From assembly GCA_000708835.1 (NCBI GenBank), contig DF237241.1, positions 45,961 through 109,960 on the forward strand: 64,000 nt of DNA, written 5' to 3'. This document shows positions 23,566-42,785 of the stretch, one piece after another (the stretch's first letter is position 1; every line of letters begins with the position of its first letter). The notes under the pieces were generated by a model that saw only the letters and a list, made by a program, of their open reading frames with translations, made no database searches and was not told the DNA's origin. The stretch is from Klebsormidium nitens. Lineage: Eukaryota; Streptophyta; Klebsormidiophyceae; Klebsormidiales; Klebsormidiaceae. Position numbers and translations under genes: made by a program.

Positions 23566-26500
23566 ATGGAAAGTGGGGACGGCCCATCGGTGCGCCTACC
23601 AGCACGAGCCACTCGAGGGAAGAGGTCAGCCAAAAAAATGCACAATAGTGAATTGTTTTTCGAAGTAGAGCATATCAGCCAGGTGCCTACTTTCACTTCG
23701 CACATCTTGTGATCTGCGGTTTTGTGATTTTCTTTTATGGAAAGTCTGAAATGCTTGCTGAGTTCTCATGTGGCGGATGCACCTGCTGCAGGCTGAACAA
23801 GCTGATCGAGGAAGAAGACGATGCAGACAAGGCGTTCTGGGGCCAGGATGCATTCAACGAGGTGAGCGGCCTGATCCGTGTCCACTATTGCTGATGATGG
23901 TGGTGTCAATAAAAGGAACAAATATCTGTCACCATCACACTACCACCACCCAGTGGCGCAGATGCCAGGCCGAGGTGTGTAGCCTCCAGTATGGGCTCCA
24001 CTGCGCAGTCTTCATTAGAAGCGATCGACATCTTGAGATGGACCTTTGGCAACATGTTGAACCCCCTGGCAGGTCCCCATGCCCTTCTCTACCAAGGAGG
24101 AAGTGGCTCTAGGTCTGATTGTCCCAGCTACAGGGTCAATTTTGCGCCTTGGATTGGACCTACACACAAACTTGGCGGAGACTTTTTGAGAACATCTTGA
24201 GACACAGTCGTTCAAATCAACCTTGTGGGCAGTTTGGGATCGCCCACTTACTATCAGCTGCGCTCTCTGCCACTACCACCGTTACACCAGGATTTCTTTG
24301 CAGAGAAGGGCCTATTGTTGGAGCTCAGTGACCTTGACTCCGCAGAATTGGTTTAGGATTAAGCAGTCACCAGGCCGAAGCAAGATCTCGAAACTTCATG
24401 CCTGCTTGGGTCAGGGGTGCTTAAGAAGTCAATCATGGATCGATCTCGTTTACTATTGTCTTTCAGGAGGACCAAGAGGAGTACGTCTCTGAGGAGGAAG
24501 AGCAGGACGTGTTCGACAGCGACTTTGATGATGACGTGAGCCCTCAACCCAAGCTGATTTTATGCAAAGCATAGACCTTCACTTTCCAAGCAGCATGCGT
24601 CAATGTGATGTCCTTGCGACGTAAGAAGTGACCTTGCATCGCTGCCTTTGCTAGTCTTGGGAAGCTGAGTTTGAACCGCCTTGTACGCCCTTTCTGGACA
24701 GCTACGTCTGAGATACCACAGTAGTGATTTTGCTTGTAGATTGTTTATTATTTTAGAACTCTTGTCTGATATTTCCTTTTGGATTGCAGGAAGATATGGA
24801 GGACGATGGTGAGGAAGAGGCAGACGAGAGGTAGGCCGCATATTGCACAGCTCTCTCACTCTCTAGAACTTGTTCGATGCAGAAGTAGTGAATCGAAGTC
24901 TCTCCATCCTATCAGGTTTTATCCTCCACCCTCAAGCTGAACCTGACTTTTTCGCCTAACTGTCGCCAGCCATTCTTGCTAAACACGCGCTTCTAACTAT
25001 TTCCATGTCATGTCTAACTTGTCAATTTCCCCCGGTCTTCCTTTCCAGGCCGCAAAGAAAGCGGAAAGCCCCGCCTGGGGCCGCCCCAAAGCGCCCCGCG
25101 CGCAAGGCCGCAACTGCTGCCAAGGCCGCAATCACGCCCAAGACTCAGACCAAGTCCTTTGAAGCCGTGTTCCAAGACAGACTGGACGGAATCAAACCAG
25201 ACAAGAGCACTCCGAAGGCAAAGGCCGCCACGCCAAAGCGCCCCAGGGCAGAGCAGGATTTCGAGTTGGCAGAGGCTGGATTCGAGCGGCGGTCCAAGCG
25301 GGCAGTAGTGGTCGAGAGGAACGTGGAGAGGGAGCAGGAGGAGCGGCAGAGGGCCAAAAGCAGAAAACCGGTGAGGGTCAGAATGGCAATCTGTTCCTTT
25401 TCATTTTTGGGGAAACTCCAGATGTAATGGCCTTCGCAAAGAGCCGCTCACGTATATCAAGTTATCTTCGAGATAGCTTATAGTGAATGCTGCTTGTGCA
25501 AGGGTAACTTTGTGCGAGTCTGTGCTTCCTGACTCCCGCAACGCATTTGGGGACCTGCTGACTTGTTGCTCGGTGGTATCAGACTGTCTGATGAGCGGGC
25601 TGCTGTGGCTCTGCCAGGTGCCGAAAAAGAAGCCGGTGGTGGAGGAGCGGCGGCTGACGCAGGAGGAGATGCTGGCGGAGGCTGCGCAGACAGGCAAGCC
25701 TGGCCGCGCGCTGGACATAGTCTCCACTGGCCTCTTACCTTACTTCCGCTCTTATAGTTCGATTTGCTCACGATCCTATGGTTGGCATCCGAAAGCTGTA
25801 CTTGGATTTTGCTGTGTACTGCACCTGATATTGCGCTGCTGGGGCTTGGGTGTGTAACCGGCTGTGCACGGCATGCGGGGGGGGCTATGCCACTCCATTC
25901 TGGTTGAGACAGCCCGCTTCTGGTCTTGTCCATGCTCGCTGGTACTCTTTGGTTTCTGCTTGTCTCCCGCTGACCGGCTTCACTTAGTCAGAGTCGCTCA
26001 GAATGAAAGAACTGCCTCACTGCCATGTTCGCTGCGGTGTCGACTTGCGAAGAAAGACGCTCTGACTTTGGAGATGGTTACTCCTGACTTTGGAGATGGT
26101 TACTCTCTGCAGAGATTGCGAACCTGCAGTCGCTGGAAATCATGCTGGCGCGCGAGGAGGAGATCAAACGGAAGGCTATCATCCACAAGGAGGCGTTCGC
26201 AGGGCCGCAGATCCGGTACCACTCGAAAGACGGTGAGTGAACTTGATCTAGGAAGACAGAAAAGCTTGCTTGTTTTGTTCGAATACGGATCAAGTTCTTT
26301 GTCAAGGGACTCGTGATCCACATCCTTTGGGTGGTCCTGGGTTGAAAAGGCAATCCCCAAGCAGCGAAGCACCCCCGTGCAGACCTGCCTTCCGGATTGG
26401 GTGCTTTTCAACCTCAACTGCGATTACCTGCCGTTGGTTGGATGAGTATCGCAAGGACCACAAGTTTGTTTTTATCAACTCAACCTTGGTCTGTTCCGTC

Positions 26501-29150
26501 GTCAGGATCTCGCCTGCCTTGCCACCTTGAATTTACCACGGCTGCTACCAGATTTTTTGCCCCGGCGCTTCTTGCAAAGAAATACTGGTCTCGCCAGCCC
26601 TGTCCGCAGGATTTTCCTATCTATCCAGCATAAATCTTGTGTGCACCTCCATAAAAAGCCGGCTACCAAGAAGGGCGGAATAGGTGTTCGCGTGTAAATT
26701 GTGAATTTGCCCCTGAATGGGCCCGCTGTATCTTCCACAGGCTTGCGAAAGAGTATTTACACTTTCTATTTGTGACCAGGATGTGGTGGCTTTTCATTCT
26801 AGGATGTCAAGCCCAGCACGGTCTATGCAGGTCACACCGTGCTCGAGTTCACCCGCATGGACGCCTTTCCTGACGTCATCAATGCGAAAGCGGCCCCCTG
26901 TAAGCCACAGCCGCCGTAGAGCGCTCGAGCTGCGTAGTCGAAAGCTTAACTTTTACGCACACAACTGCGGTCACCTGTGATAACGCACGCGAATCAGAGT
27001 CGTACTTTCTCCATCGCAACATTCCCGCAAGTGCTCTCCTTTTGACATCAGAACTCTCACGAAGAGGTAAACTGACTGTCTGGGTCTCTTTCATTGCCAT
27101 GTTTGTGGGTTCCGATTCGTCCGAAGCCTCCAATCGTAAAGCTGTGCTGAAAGATGGCGCTCTCTTTTTTGTTGCAGATCCCCTAAGGTCGGTCTGCGCC
27201 GTCACGGGTCTGCCCGCCAAGTAAGCCGCCTCGTAAAAGCATTCTGTGTTGTTAGTAGGACGCGCCTAGTGCCGTATCTTACTGCAGCCTCCTTTTCGGA
27301 CGATCGTGCAAAGAGCTAGTAAGCGCGAGAAGATTGTGCCAAGAGCAAGTAAGCGCCATTAGTCAGTTGCAGAGCTTTCGTTTGAGGAACGTTGTCTTGA
27401 AAGGAGGCGCTTCACCTCATCACGGAGACGAGCTTAGCAGGGTCTTCCATTTCGGCTCTGGCTTTTTCTCGTGCGACTCAATACTTTGTAATTGCTCGTA
27501 GGCGTGCACGAAGGGTTTCCTTTTCTGACAGGGCCTCTGCAGAAGGTGAATTGCTGCAGGATGTGACTGAATTCCCTCAACTCTTCTTCCTTTTGCTTTC
27601 TATTGACCGACAAGCTCACCATCGTTCTCTTACTCTCTTTCCCTATGCTTTCCATCGACCGACAAGCCCCCTACTGCGTTCCCGTCTGCAGGTACAAAGA
27701 TCCGCTGACAGGCCTACCGTACGCGACTCTCGAGGCCTTCAAGACGCTGCGCGAAAGGTGAGGGCTGTTCTCGCTGCTGCGGACCTTGCTTGCACACCGA
27801 AAGCGTCGACATTTTCTGGTGAAACCTCCTCTTCTCAGCACCATGACCTTCGTCTGAAAGCGCCGTCTCAAGAAGCGCCCATCGATGGAGAACGTGACGC
27901 CTCGTACGTAGTTGACCTCTCTTTGGACGCAGAATACACGTTTGCCAGCTCATTCTCACGTTCCTCCTGCCGTTCCTGCCGCCATCTCTTACTACGCAAT
28001 ATCCGTTTCCCCTGGGTTGCTGTGCTTGCCCGTTTGCCAACGGTGCAGTACACCGAGCCACCCACTCGGAAGATCTCTCCCGACCCATCCCCCCCTCTCC
28101 TCTGCCCTGGTGGAGCAACCGGCGAGAGCTCCCCCGGTCACTTAGCATCGGAAACGAAGCCGCCCCAAAACCCTCAAACCCGAAACTCTACAAGAAACCA
28201 ACTGCGAACCTCAAGAATCCTTTCCTCTGCTCAGGTGGAGCGACCGCGGCAAGCGCCCCCGGCCCGCCAGCACCGGTGACGAGGCCTCCGGCCGTCGGCG
28301 CGCGAAGCTGGACGCCGTGGACAACGTCAAGCTGTCGAGCGCCGCGCTGGGGCTCAAGCGGGGCCCCCAGAAGAGCGTGCGGGGCCGCCCTTCGCGGCGA
28401 GCTTCGCCCCGGGACGGCGTTTCCCCGGGCACTTCCAGCGCAGAAGAGCGGTCGCTGGGGCCCGCGTCGCCTGCCGATCTGCCCCCCAGCCGCCTGTCGG
28501 TGCAGTCAGGGGCGGAGCAGCCACTCAGTGCGTCGGAGCAGCCTGTTACTGCGGAGCAGCGAGTTAGTGCGTCGGAGCAACACGCGCCGACGGTCGGTTC
28601 TGCGCAAACGTTTTCTGCGTTTGCCGCGGAACAGCCCTTGCCGAGCCTTCAAGACGTCACGCTGGACGACTTTGAGGTTGGCATCGAGACAGCGGCCGGA
28701 GATGAGGAACCCGGGCGATCGAGCGGTCCCGAGGTAGGGAATGCACAAGAACTTCGAGGGGAGAACGCGATCCTTGTTGCTGGAGAAAAGAGTGACCCGG
28801 CGAAGAGGGGTCAGCCGGCAAGTGCGCCCGAGCGGCTTCGAGAAGGCGGAGAAGCCGCAGCTTTGGATGCTGTAGATAGCGTGGTCGGGATAGACGGAGA
28901 AGCCGGTGTCAGACTTGATCCGCAAGGTTTGGGTACGGTTAAGGAGGACGTCACAGGAACGCCTCTATCGACAGCGGCTGCGGCAGTGACTCGGTATCCG
29001 CAAGCTGATGCTGAAGAAACGGGGTGTCCTGTTGGACAGGTGCGGACAGACGGGAGTGGTAGCGCCGCGCCAAATCACGATTCGGACGGAGGGTTGACAA
29101 TACGCACTGCCCCGAATAAACCCGCAATTGATCAAGCCCTCTTGCAGTGA
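23566..29150 (+). CDS. SWC2: YL1/VPS72/SWC2, H2A.Z-handling subunit of SWR1-type remodeller
   Basis: Eleven exons, 23566-23624, 23792-23861, 24467-24535, 24790-24830, 25049-25370, 25618-25693, 26113-26232, 26831-26899, 27178-27220, 27692-27757 and 28235-29150, close in phase to 616 residues. The start LPARATRGKRLNKLIEEED and the acidic run through DVFDSDFDDD match the YL1 N terminus, which binds H2A.Z-H2B. A basic middle and the conserved MLAREEEIKRKA helix follow. The C-terminal YL1 domain is split over exons 9-10 (SVCAVTGLPAK then YKDPLTGLPYATLEAFK). The protein delivers H2A.Z to the SWR1 complex in the nucleus. Intron 6 has a GC donor (CAGACAG|GCAAGC), forced by phase. After the YL1 domain comes an unusual ~300-residue low-complexity tail with five (A/S)EQ units; the family normally ends soon after this domain. 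Confidence 0.95.
26062..26105 (+). repeat. Perfect 22-bp tandem duplication next to a 3' splice site
   Basis: Two identical 22-base units (each CTGACTTTGGAGATGG plus TTACTC), 26062-26083 and 26084-26105, end seven bases before YL1 exon 7. They supply much of the sequence just upstream of the acceptor. Confidence 0.9.
27302..27356 (+). repeat. Imperfect direct repeat, 30-bp period, in a YL1 intron
   Basis: Two 25-base units at 27302-27326 and 27332-27356 share 22 of 25 positions and end in AGTAAGCGC. They lie in the intron between YL1 exons 9 and 10. Confidence 0.75.
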
Positions 29151-30178
29151 GTTTTGATTGATCGGAGCATGGAAACTTGCAACTGCGTTATGGGTGCTTC
29201 GAGTGCACTGCACAACCGCGCACCAAATGTCTTGCATAAAGAATGTGACATACTTCATTGAATCTGCCTAATCCAGGCCCGCTTCGCATGCTAGATTCGT
29301 GCGAAGTGAGTAAAGATGAGTCTAGCTATAGCTTAGTATAGCTTGATTGTTTGACTTCTGATATCATCATATAACAGCTCGACAATGATGTGAGAGCTTG
29401 CATGTGGAATCACTTTGGAATTTCCAACAGTTTCCGCCAGCAAAACACGATTCAACGCGTCACGCTGACAATCTGCCTCCGTGTCTTACATACTGAGGCA
29501 GTTATATAGGATTATCGTGGACCCGAAACGCGGGTCTCGACCAATCATGCTCATTGGACATTTCCATGTTATGATCTGTGGTGTACGGGTAAGATCTGGT
29601 ACGTAGGTAGTTGTTCATGTTTCAATTGCAGACACCTTCAAACTCAAACGATTGTATGCCATGAGAAGCCTATGGCCGCACTGGCTACGGCGTACGAAAA
29701 GAGACCATCATGTATGTACCATCATGTGCCAGACATGGTCGACCGAGTGCCATGCACCAGGTTGCGAATTCTTGCGCATCGCAATGATCATGCATACACT
29801 AAGCTATCTAGGAGCTAGCTAGCTCGCACTAACCATTCTGAGTGGGGACAGATCTTAAGTTCAGCGCGTACTGAAGCCTCATGACCTAAGATCGGGTCGA
29901 CTTTTAGACTGATTGAATGTGTCTTCTACCCTAGCATATTGCCTAAATGTGGGCGGCAATGATTTCTCTACAAGTCCCTGCTATCTGCATTTGGCCTCCG
30001 CACAACCAGGTCCCTTCGAGGCCGCCCGCCAGGTGCGGAAGTCAGCTAGCCTAAATATCTCTGGCTTCTCCCATATGCTTTCTGCCTCCCTATTGTGCAC
30101 AGTCAATCATAGACTCCAGCGACGGCTTCGATCCTTTTAGTCTGAACCATTGAGTTGCTATCACCATTTCGATCCGAT
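29151..30178. other. Convergent intergenic region with a dispersed repeat copy
   Basis: 1.0 kb between the YL1 and XS-RING 3' ends. It is AT-richer than the flanks, has no supported gene, and contains one copy of a dispersed repeat at 29654-29709. Confidence 0.5.
29654..29709 (+). repeat. Dispersed repeat copy 1
   Basis: Shares the ordered blocks GTATGCCATGAG, AGCCTATG, GGCTACGGCG and AAAAGAGACCATC with 53630-53691, 24 kb away. Its nature is unknown. Confidence 0.7.
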
Positions 30179-32475
30179 CTACAAAAAGATCCGCTGGAAC
30201 TTAATTTCTCCCTCCAGGTCGCACTTGCAAACGGGGCATCTCTTTCGCTTCGCCCCCACGATTTTTTGGCAGCATTGCGCGCAGAACTTAGCATGCCCGC
30301 AGTTGCCTCCAATGAGCAAGTGACGGGTCACGGTGTCGCCGTCCCATTCTTCCTGTACACGGCGCACTCGCCAACCTGCGGAAAATAAGGGTGAGGTCAG
30401 ACTGGGGAGAGAAAGGGCGGGGTCAGAATGTGGAGAGAAAAGGCGAGGTCAGACTGCGGAGAGAAAAGGCGAGGTCAGATTGACGGGAAAAGGCAAGAAA
30501 AGTTGATGCGCGTCAAGGCAGCCCATTTGCTGTCAAAAGGGTGGCTCGATGATCGCGTCACGCGCAAGCATGAGTCTAAGCCAGCAGTTCAAGGACTGCT
30601 TTGAAAGCGACCAAGTGAACAGATCTTTGGGCGCTTCGTTTCGACGAGATCCAGGTGCTCTTGGGTAACGCTTGCGCGGAACAGGTAGGCTCTTACAGAC
30701 GGACAGACGCAGTGACTCAGTTCCCGAGGCTCGGGACTCCTTGACTTTGGTGTACAAAGTACCAAGGGGCTGTCGACCTGTTCTCTCAGCATAGGAGTGA
30801 TTCCATGCGACGGGGCAATTTTGCGGGCCCTGATTTTAGCTGGCGCGGATCTTTTCAACTGGGGCGCACTCGCACGCCAGCAGTGCGAACAACGGTTTTC
30901 CAACGCCCGGTTTTCCCATCTCAACTGTCGCTGTTTGTTGGAAATGCTCAAAGCGGACCACGAAGTGTGACACCCGTGCTTCTTACCTCCTGCAGCTCTT
31001 CGTGGAGGCGCTTCATCGCGCGCTCGAGGTTCGCTCCAGCTTCGAGCGTGCGCGCGAGTTCCTTGCGCAAAAGAACCGCCTGCAAAGATGGTTGCTGTTT
31101 GACTTAGCTCCCACCTCCTTTCCGGGCTCTTGAAGTTCCTTGCTGGCATCCCCTCGTGGAGCCTAAGAAAAAATTATTTTGCTTTTATCATCAGCTTCGG
31201 AAATACCGGCTTTAACGACCTTCCACGGCTATCCTTTTGTCATTCGCTCCGGCTAAATGAGTTTGAAGTGCTCGTAACGCATGTTCCGCGCCTTATCGTC
31301 CTACCCTTGCACCGTGTCCAGAATCTCAAAGGTTCGCAAGCGCCCACATAGAAACAACACTTCTGTTCGCCATCGAACAAAAACCGCACCCTCACCTCCC
31401 GCTCGTGCTTTGCCTTCGCCTCTTCCGCCGCGGCCCGAATCGCGTCCATTTCTTTCCTAAGCGCCTCCTTCTCCAGTTCGAGGCCCTTCTTCTCACCCTC
31501 AAGCATAGAGACCGTTTCTTTCGTTGCGCGCAGCGCGCACCCCGCCTTGGCGTTGCTCAGCTTGACTGCCTTCACCTCTTCCCTCTCCTCCGCCAAACGC
31601 TCCAGCACCGCTTTGAGCGTCTCCTCTCGCCAGCGTGCCACCTTCGCGCCCGGGTCGAGCGCGCGCATATCCTCCACCGTCGCGAGTTAGCAGAACACGC
31701 GCGCACACTCGTTCGCCTCAAGCGCGCACGCGCGCACGGCGCACGCGCGCTCCCAGGCGGCGCGCCCCGCGCCCCGCTGCTCTTGGCGCGCCGCGAGGTG
31801 CTGCGCCGACAGCAGCCCGCTCTCGTTCTCATCGAAGAAGACCAGCGCGGTTTGCCTGTAGCCCCTTGGATCCCACACAGCTTTCACGCGCCTGACCGGG
31901 TATCCCTTCGCCTGGAGAGACTCCCCGAGCACGTTCTCCAAGCCAATGCTCCGCTCATGGTCTCTCCCCCGATTGTGCCCGGGGCGCAAGCTTTGGGCGA
32001 CCACGATGGGCGGCTTGACAATGCTTCCTGGGTCAGCGATCTCCACTCTGAACTCTCTACTTGCCGTCTCTTCCCGGTCCGCAGAAATGAGTGTCTTTTG
32101 CGACTCTGCAATGGCGCGCGCGTAGCCCTCATGTGCCTTCTTTCGCGCTTCGACTCGTGTCACGTCGTTCGCATGCTGGAGCAGCGCCGCCAGGCTTGGG
32201 AAGCCGCGGTATGATCCGGCGCCAGACACGCAGACTGGGCACCGGAATGACGAGCCACCCGGTTTTGCGTGCCCGGTTCGTTGGGCCCGCTCTAGTTCCA
32301 ATTCCCGGGTCCAGTGTCCGTACCATGAGCCGCCCCAAGCGGCGTCCTCTTCCGAGCCGTCGGACTCTGAACAGCTTGGAAAGTCGAAAACGGAACGAGC
32401 GCTGGGGATCCCTTGTTCGCCTCCGGGAACTCTGGCGAGGGGGCCGAACCGAACGGCTCTGGCTGCATGCTGACG
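30179..32475 (-). CDS. SGS3-like zf-XS/XS/coiled-coil protein with C-terminal RING (5' partial, possibly damaged)
   Basis: Exons recognised: about 31720-32475 (5' limit unknown), about 31396-31668, 30987-31079 and 30179-30375. The first holds an acidic stretch (SESDGSEEDAAWGGSW), a zf-XS motif (FRCPVC...FPSLAALLQHAN) and an XS-like domain (VVAQSLRP...VKAVWDPRGYRQTALVFFDE...GRAAWE). The next two are Ala/Glu/Lys coiled coil. The last ends in CGHAKFCAQCC...KRCPVC, the second half of a C3HC4 RING. XS proteins such as SGS3 and FDM bind RNA in RNA silencing, and RING domains usually confer ubiquitin-ligase activity. XS plus RING is not the standard SGS3 or FDM layout. Anomalies: an in-frame TAA (31687-31689) between XS and coiled coil, and a frame conflict at the RING's first cysteine pair near 30352. 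No start codon was found in the first exon's frame, so an upstream exon is missing. Confidence 0.65.
30389..30490. repeat. Minisatellite, about four units of 26-27 bp
   Basis: Units of the form GAGGTCAGACTG-GGAGAGAAAAGGC recur about four times in the intron immediately before the RING exon of the XS-RING gene; the last copy is diverged. Confidence 0.8.
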
Positions 32476-33571
32476 TCAATCCGCACACAGAGGGCTGCTT
32501 GCTTTGAACTTGGATGGTGGACAGCTGTCCAGAGCTCTTGAATCAGCGCCGCATCTTTCAAATCAGTGGGTAATGAAATCCGCGTCTTCTCGGCGCCACA
32601 ACCTTTGTGACCGTGTCCAATGGCTGGAAGGGTGCATTCCCTTGCCCGGATCTTTTTTCTTGGAGGAATCACCATCCACGGCAAAACAAAGTGTCCTTCT
32701 GTCAGAGCGGCACGGTCATTCAGATCTAAAAGCGGCAAGTAACACTCGCTTCTCTTTCTCTGACTTCGCTGCGTGATGTGCCTGCGGCCTAGCCTGGAAA
32801 GCATGTTCGTGCCTCGCACACGGAACTGTTTGCCACTTCCACCAAACAGAGTTCACTCGCAGTACTGCAGACAGCCAGCACGAGATTCGACTTGTAGGTC
32901 GATTGCAACCTCAATCTCGAAGCGCATCGGTTGGAGGTGTCAACATGCATGAGCGCGGGGCGCAGATCGTTCGCGGCGACTGTTGCGCTTAATGTTGCGT
33001 GGCCCGACAGCATCAAGAACGTGACCGTGTCGCTGAGAAGATGTGGCACAGGTCGTTGAAATCCTGCAGACATAACGGGCTTCACAGGTTCAGTCATCGG
33101 TTGAACTGCATGTGAGTCCGGTGTGCCATGCTGAATGCAAGACGGCAGCTGAGAAGACTGAGCTGGTTACATCGAGCCCAGATGATGTTGGGTCAAGCGT
33201 TACGGATTTCCGTGTTAAGTGCGTTAACAGGCTCAGCCGGGACCTGCTTTGACGTTGAAGTCACGATATGGGGGCCGCGCGTGACTGGGTGGCCCCTGGA
33301 GGTGGCCCCGGGCCGCGAGCTCGTGATCCGCGGCCGCCGTCCGCGACGGAAACCACCGCGCGCGGCACTGCACCGACGCGCGGCCGCACCTTCGTAGAGT
33401 ACGCGGCCGCTTTGTCAGGAGGACGTTTCTAGAAAGATCTGATCCTGATGGAAAATGGTGGTGTGGGCAGGTGTAAAAGTGCGTACCATCCTGAGCTGAA
33501 GAGCTACAGCAGAAGCGCTCAGTGGTGGTAAAAGGGCTGCAGGACACACTAGATTGTACGGGTCCGGCACG
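32476..33571. promoter_or_regulatory. Divergent region between XS-RING gene and HSP60
   Basis: About 1.1 kb. It probably includes the missing first exon of the XS-RING gene; a long open frame runs from 32819 on the minus strand but has no family resemblance. A GC-rich block with GCGGCCGC-like repeats (33300-33410) precedes HSP60. A TGACGTCA lies at 32471-32478. Confidence 0.4.
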
Positions 33572-40870
<7,299 letters not shown>

Positions 40871-42785
40871 AGGCGTCGGGGGTCACGTAAAGCTTTTTGA
40901 CATGCAAGAGTCAGCTTGCGGGCGGTCGAATTGATCAAGCCTCGTGATCTAGGTTAGTGGGATAGGTTACATGTGCGAACACGAATGGGAACCTCTGCGG
41001 AGGGGCGTTACAGTTTCACAGACAGAAACCCGCATAATTGAGCTAGGCCCAGGAGGTCTGCCTAACCGTCCCTTCGTACTTCTCGTGTAAATACCTGGTG
41101 AATCAATGCTTCTATCGCAAACAGGGAGATGCTACGTACCGCTGTAGTCCACATACATCTTTATCACGATCTGCAATCGGTCCCTGTGCGCGGGCATGGA
41201 GCATTGTGGTCTATAGCGCGCCGGCTTGTCAATGAGCTCATGGAATGATGTTGCACCAATCCGGTGTGGTAGCGGCTGATAAAGACGTTGGTAATTGCGG
41301 ATCTACGCGCATGAGCCTGCAAACGTACACGCGATCGGCACAAACGATCGATATATAACCCAAGCCGCGGATGCCGGGTGGGCGGGCGGCACATATGCAG
41401 CGCACTCTTTAGTATATTGCGGCGGGTAACCTGATTCACTTGTGTTCTTGACAGCCGTAAGGTTCTTAAGCGACGTCGTACACATATAGGACGTTGTAAG
41501 AGCTACATGGTCAAGTTGTGAACGGTGCGCGCATGGCTACTTCCTTGCATGAGTCTGCATCCGCAAGAGGCTGGTGGCATGTAAGCAGTCACTGAACTTA
41601 GCAACGTGGAAACGGTTGAATTGTAGCTTCACATGCTTAAGCGGCCCGGCCTGTCCATACTCATTGAATCAAGGCCGAAGTGAACGCATTCGCCTTGTTT
41701 TGATTTATCAAGTCGCTGCACAGTGTGGAAGTCTGAGAGTCGTTTGCACTAATGAACGGCATCCCTAAATATACAACTACCTACAACGCAATGTTCTTCG
41801 CAAGCTCTGTCAAACCTGGCCGGAGTGTGTCCGTCGTCAATCTGGGCCGTCTGCGGAACTCCAGCCATCCACTTTACTGGATCGAACTGCAGGCTACTTT
41901 CTGGGCGCACATTGAAAACGGACAGGCGGCCAACTTTGACAAAACCTGCAGTGAGCGTGGCAGGCCGCGAGCGACTCGGCTTCTACAACAACGCCTAAAG
42001 TCTACCATACCGGTTTTTGTCCAAGTCGAACCTAATATGAATTCAGATTCTGTCCAAACCAGATCTAATATGAGTACGACTAGAATCTGTATTGTCAATG
42101 TATCCAGTCGCGGTCTAGCTTGCCAATTGGAGCAGTGTCTGTTCGGTTAGTGTCAATTCTTGTATTCCAGTCAATCAGAGACTGGGTTGCGGCGCTCTGA
42201 TTTTCTGCCACAGTACTACACGGCAGAACCCACCATCTATCGGGCAGTGGTCAAATGGAATATGACGGAAGATAATCGTATTTGTACCCGATCCGTTCCT
42301 CCAGCCCCAAGTCCGCTCCTCTCCGGAAGGCCCGGACCGCTTCCGGTGTCGCAAGAGCGGTCCCGTTCACTTGCTGTCTGTGGTGCACCTGCGAAGAGCG
42401 GCGCGCGTCAATGAGCGGCAGTAGTTTAATTTGAAGTACACGATTTCGGTTTGAACTTTTCACCGGACAATTTTCATGCAGGCATAGTCTGTCAAACGCT
42501 ATTCAGCTTAGCTCGTTTGAAATCGATCTGAAAGAGAACTTCCACGTGTGAATCGCGTCTCGTTTGTTGAACGCATGGTGCCGAGACCCCGGTTTGATAC
42601 CACGCGCAGATTGTTCCATCAAAGAGTCAACAGATCCACGGGATGATCAAGGAGCTTGCAATCTGGCGCCGGATGTTTTCATTGAGAAAGCATCCACAGG
42701 GCGACCAAGGCTGGGGAGCAATGAACCCTGAGAGACAAGGCAATACTCCTCGTGGCTTGAGCCTCCTTTCATTCGACAAAAAACC
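40871..42785. other. Convergent intergenic region, about 1.9 kb
   Basis: No supported gene. The plus-strand frame at 41752-42150 (132 codons) has no recognisable domain and contains short near-repeats (CTAATATGA...AGATTCTGT), so it is probably chance. Confidence 0.45.

Noticed and set aside
31405-32214. Plus-strand open frame of 269 codons
   Set aside because: Antisense to the XS/coiled-coil exons. It is Leu/Arg/His-rich without domains, a typical artefact opposite GC-rich coding sequence.
41752-42150. Plus-strand open frame of 132 codons in intergenic DNA
   Set aside because: No domain, splice partner or promoter signal, and it contains internal near-repeats.
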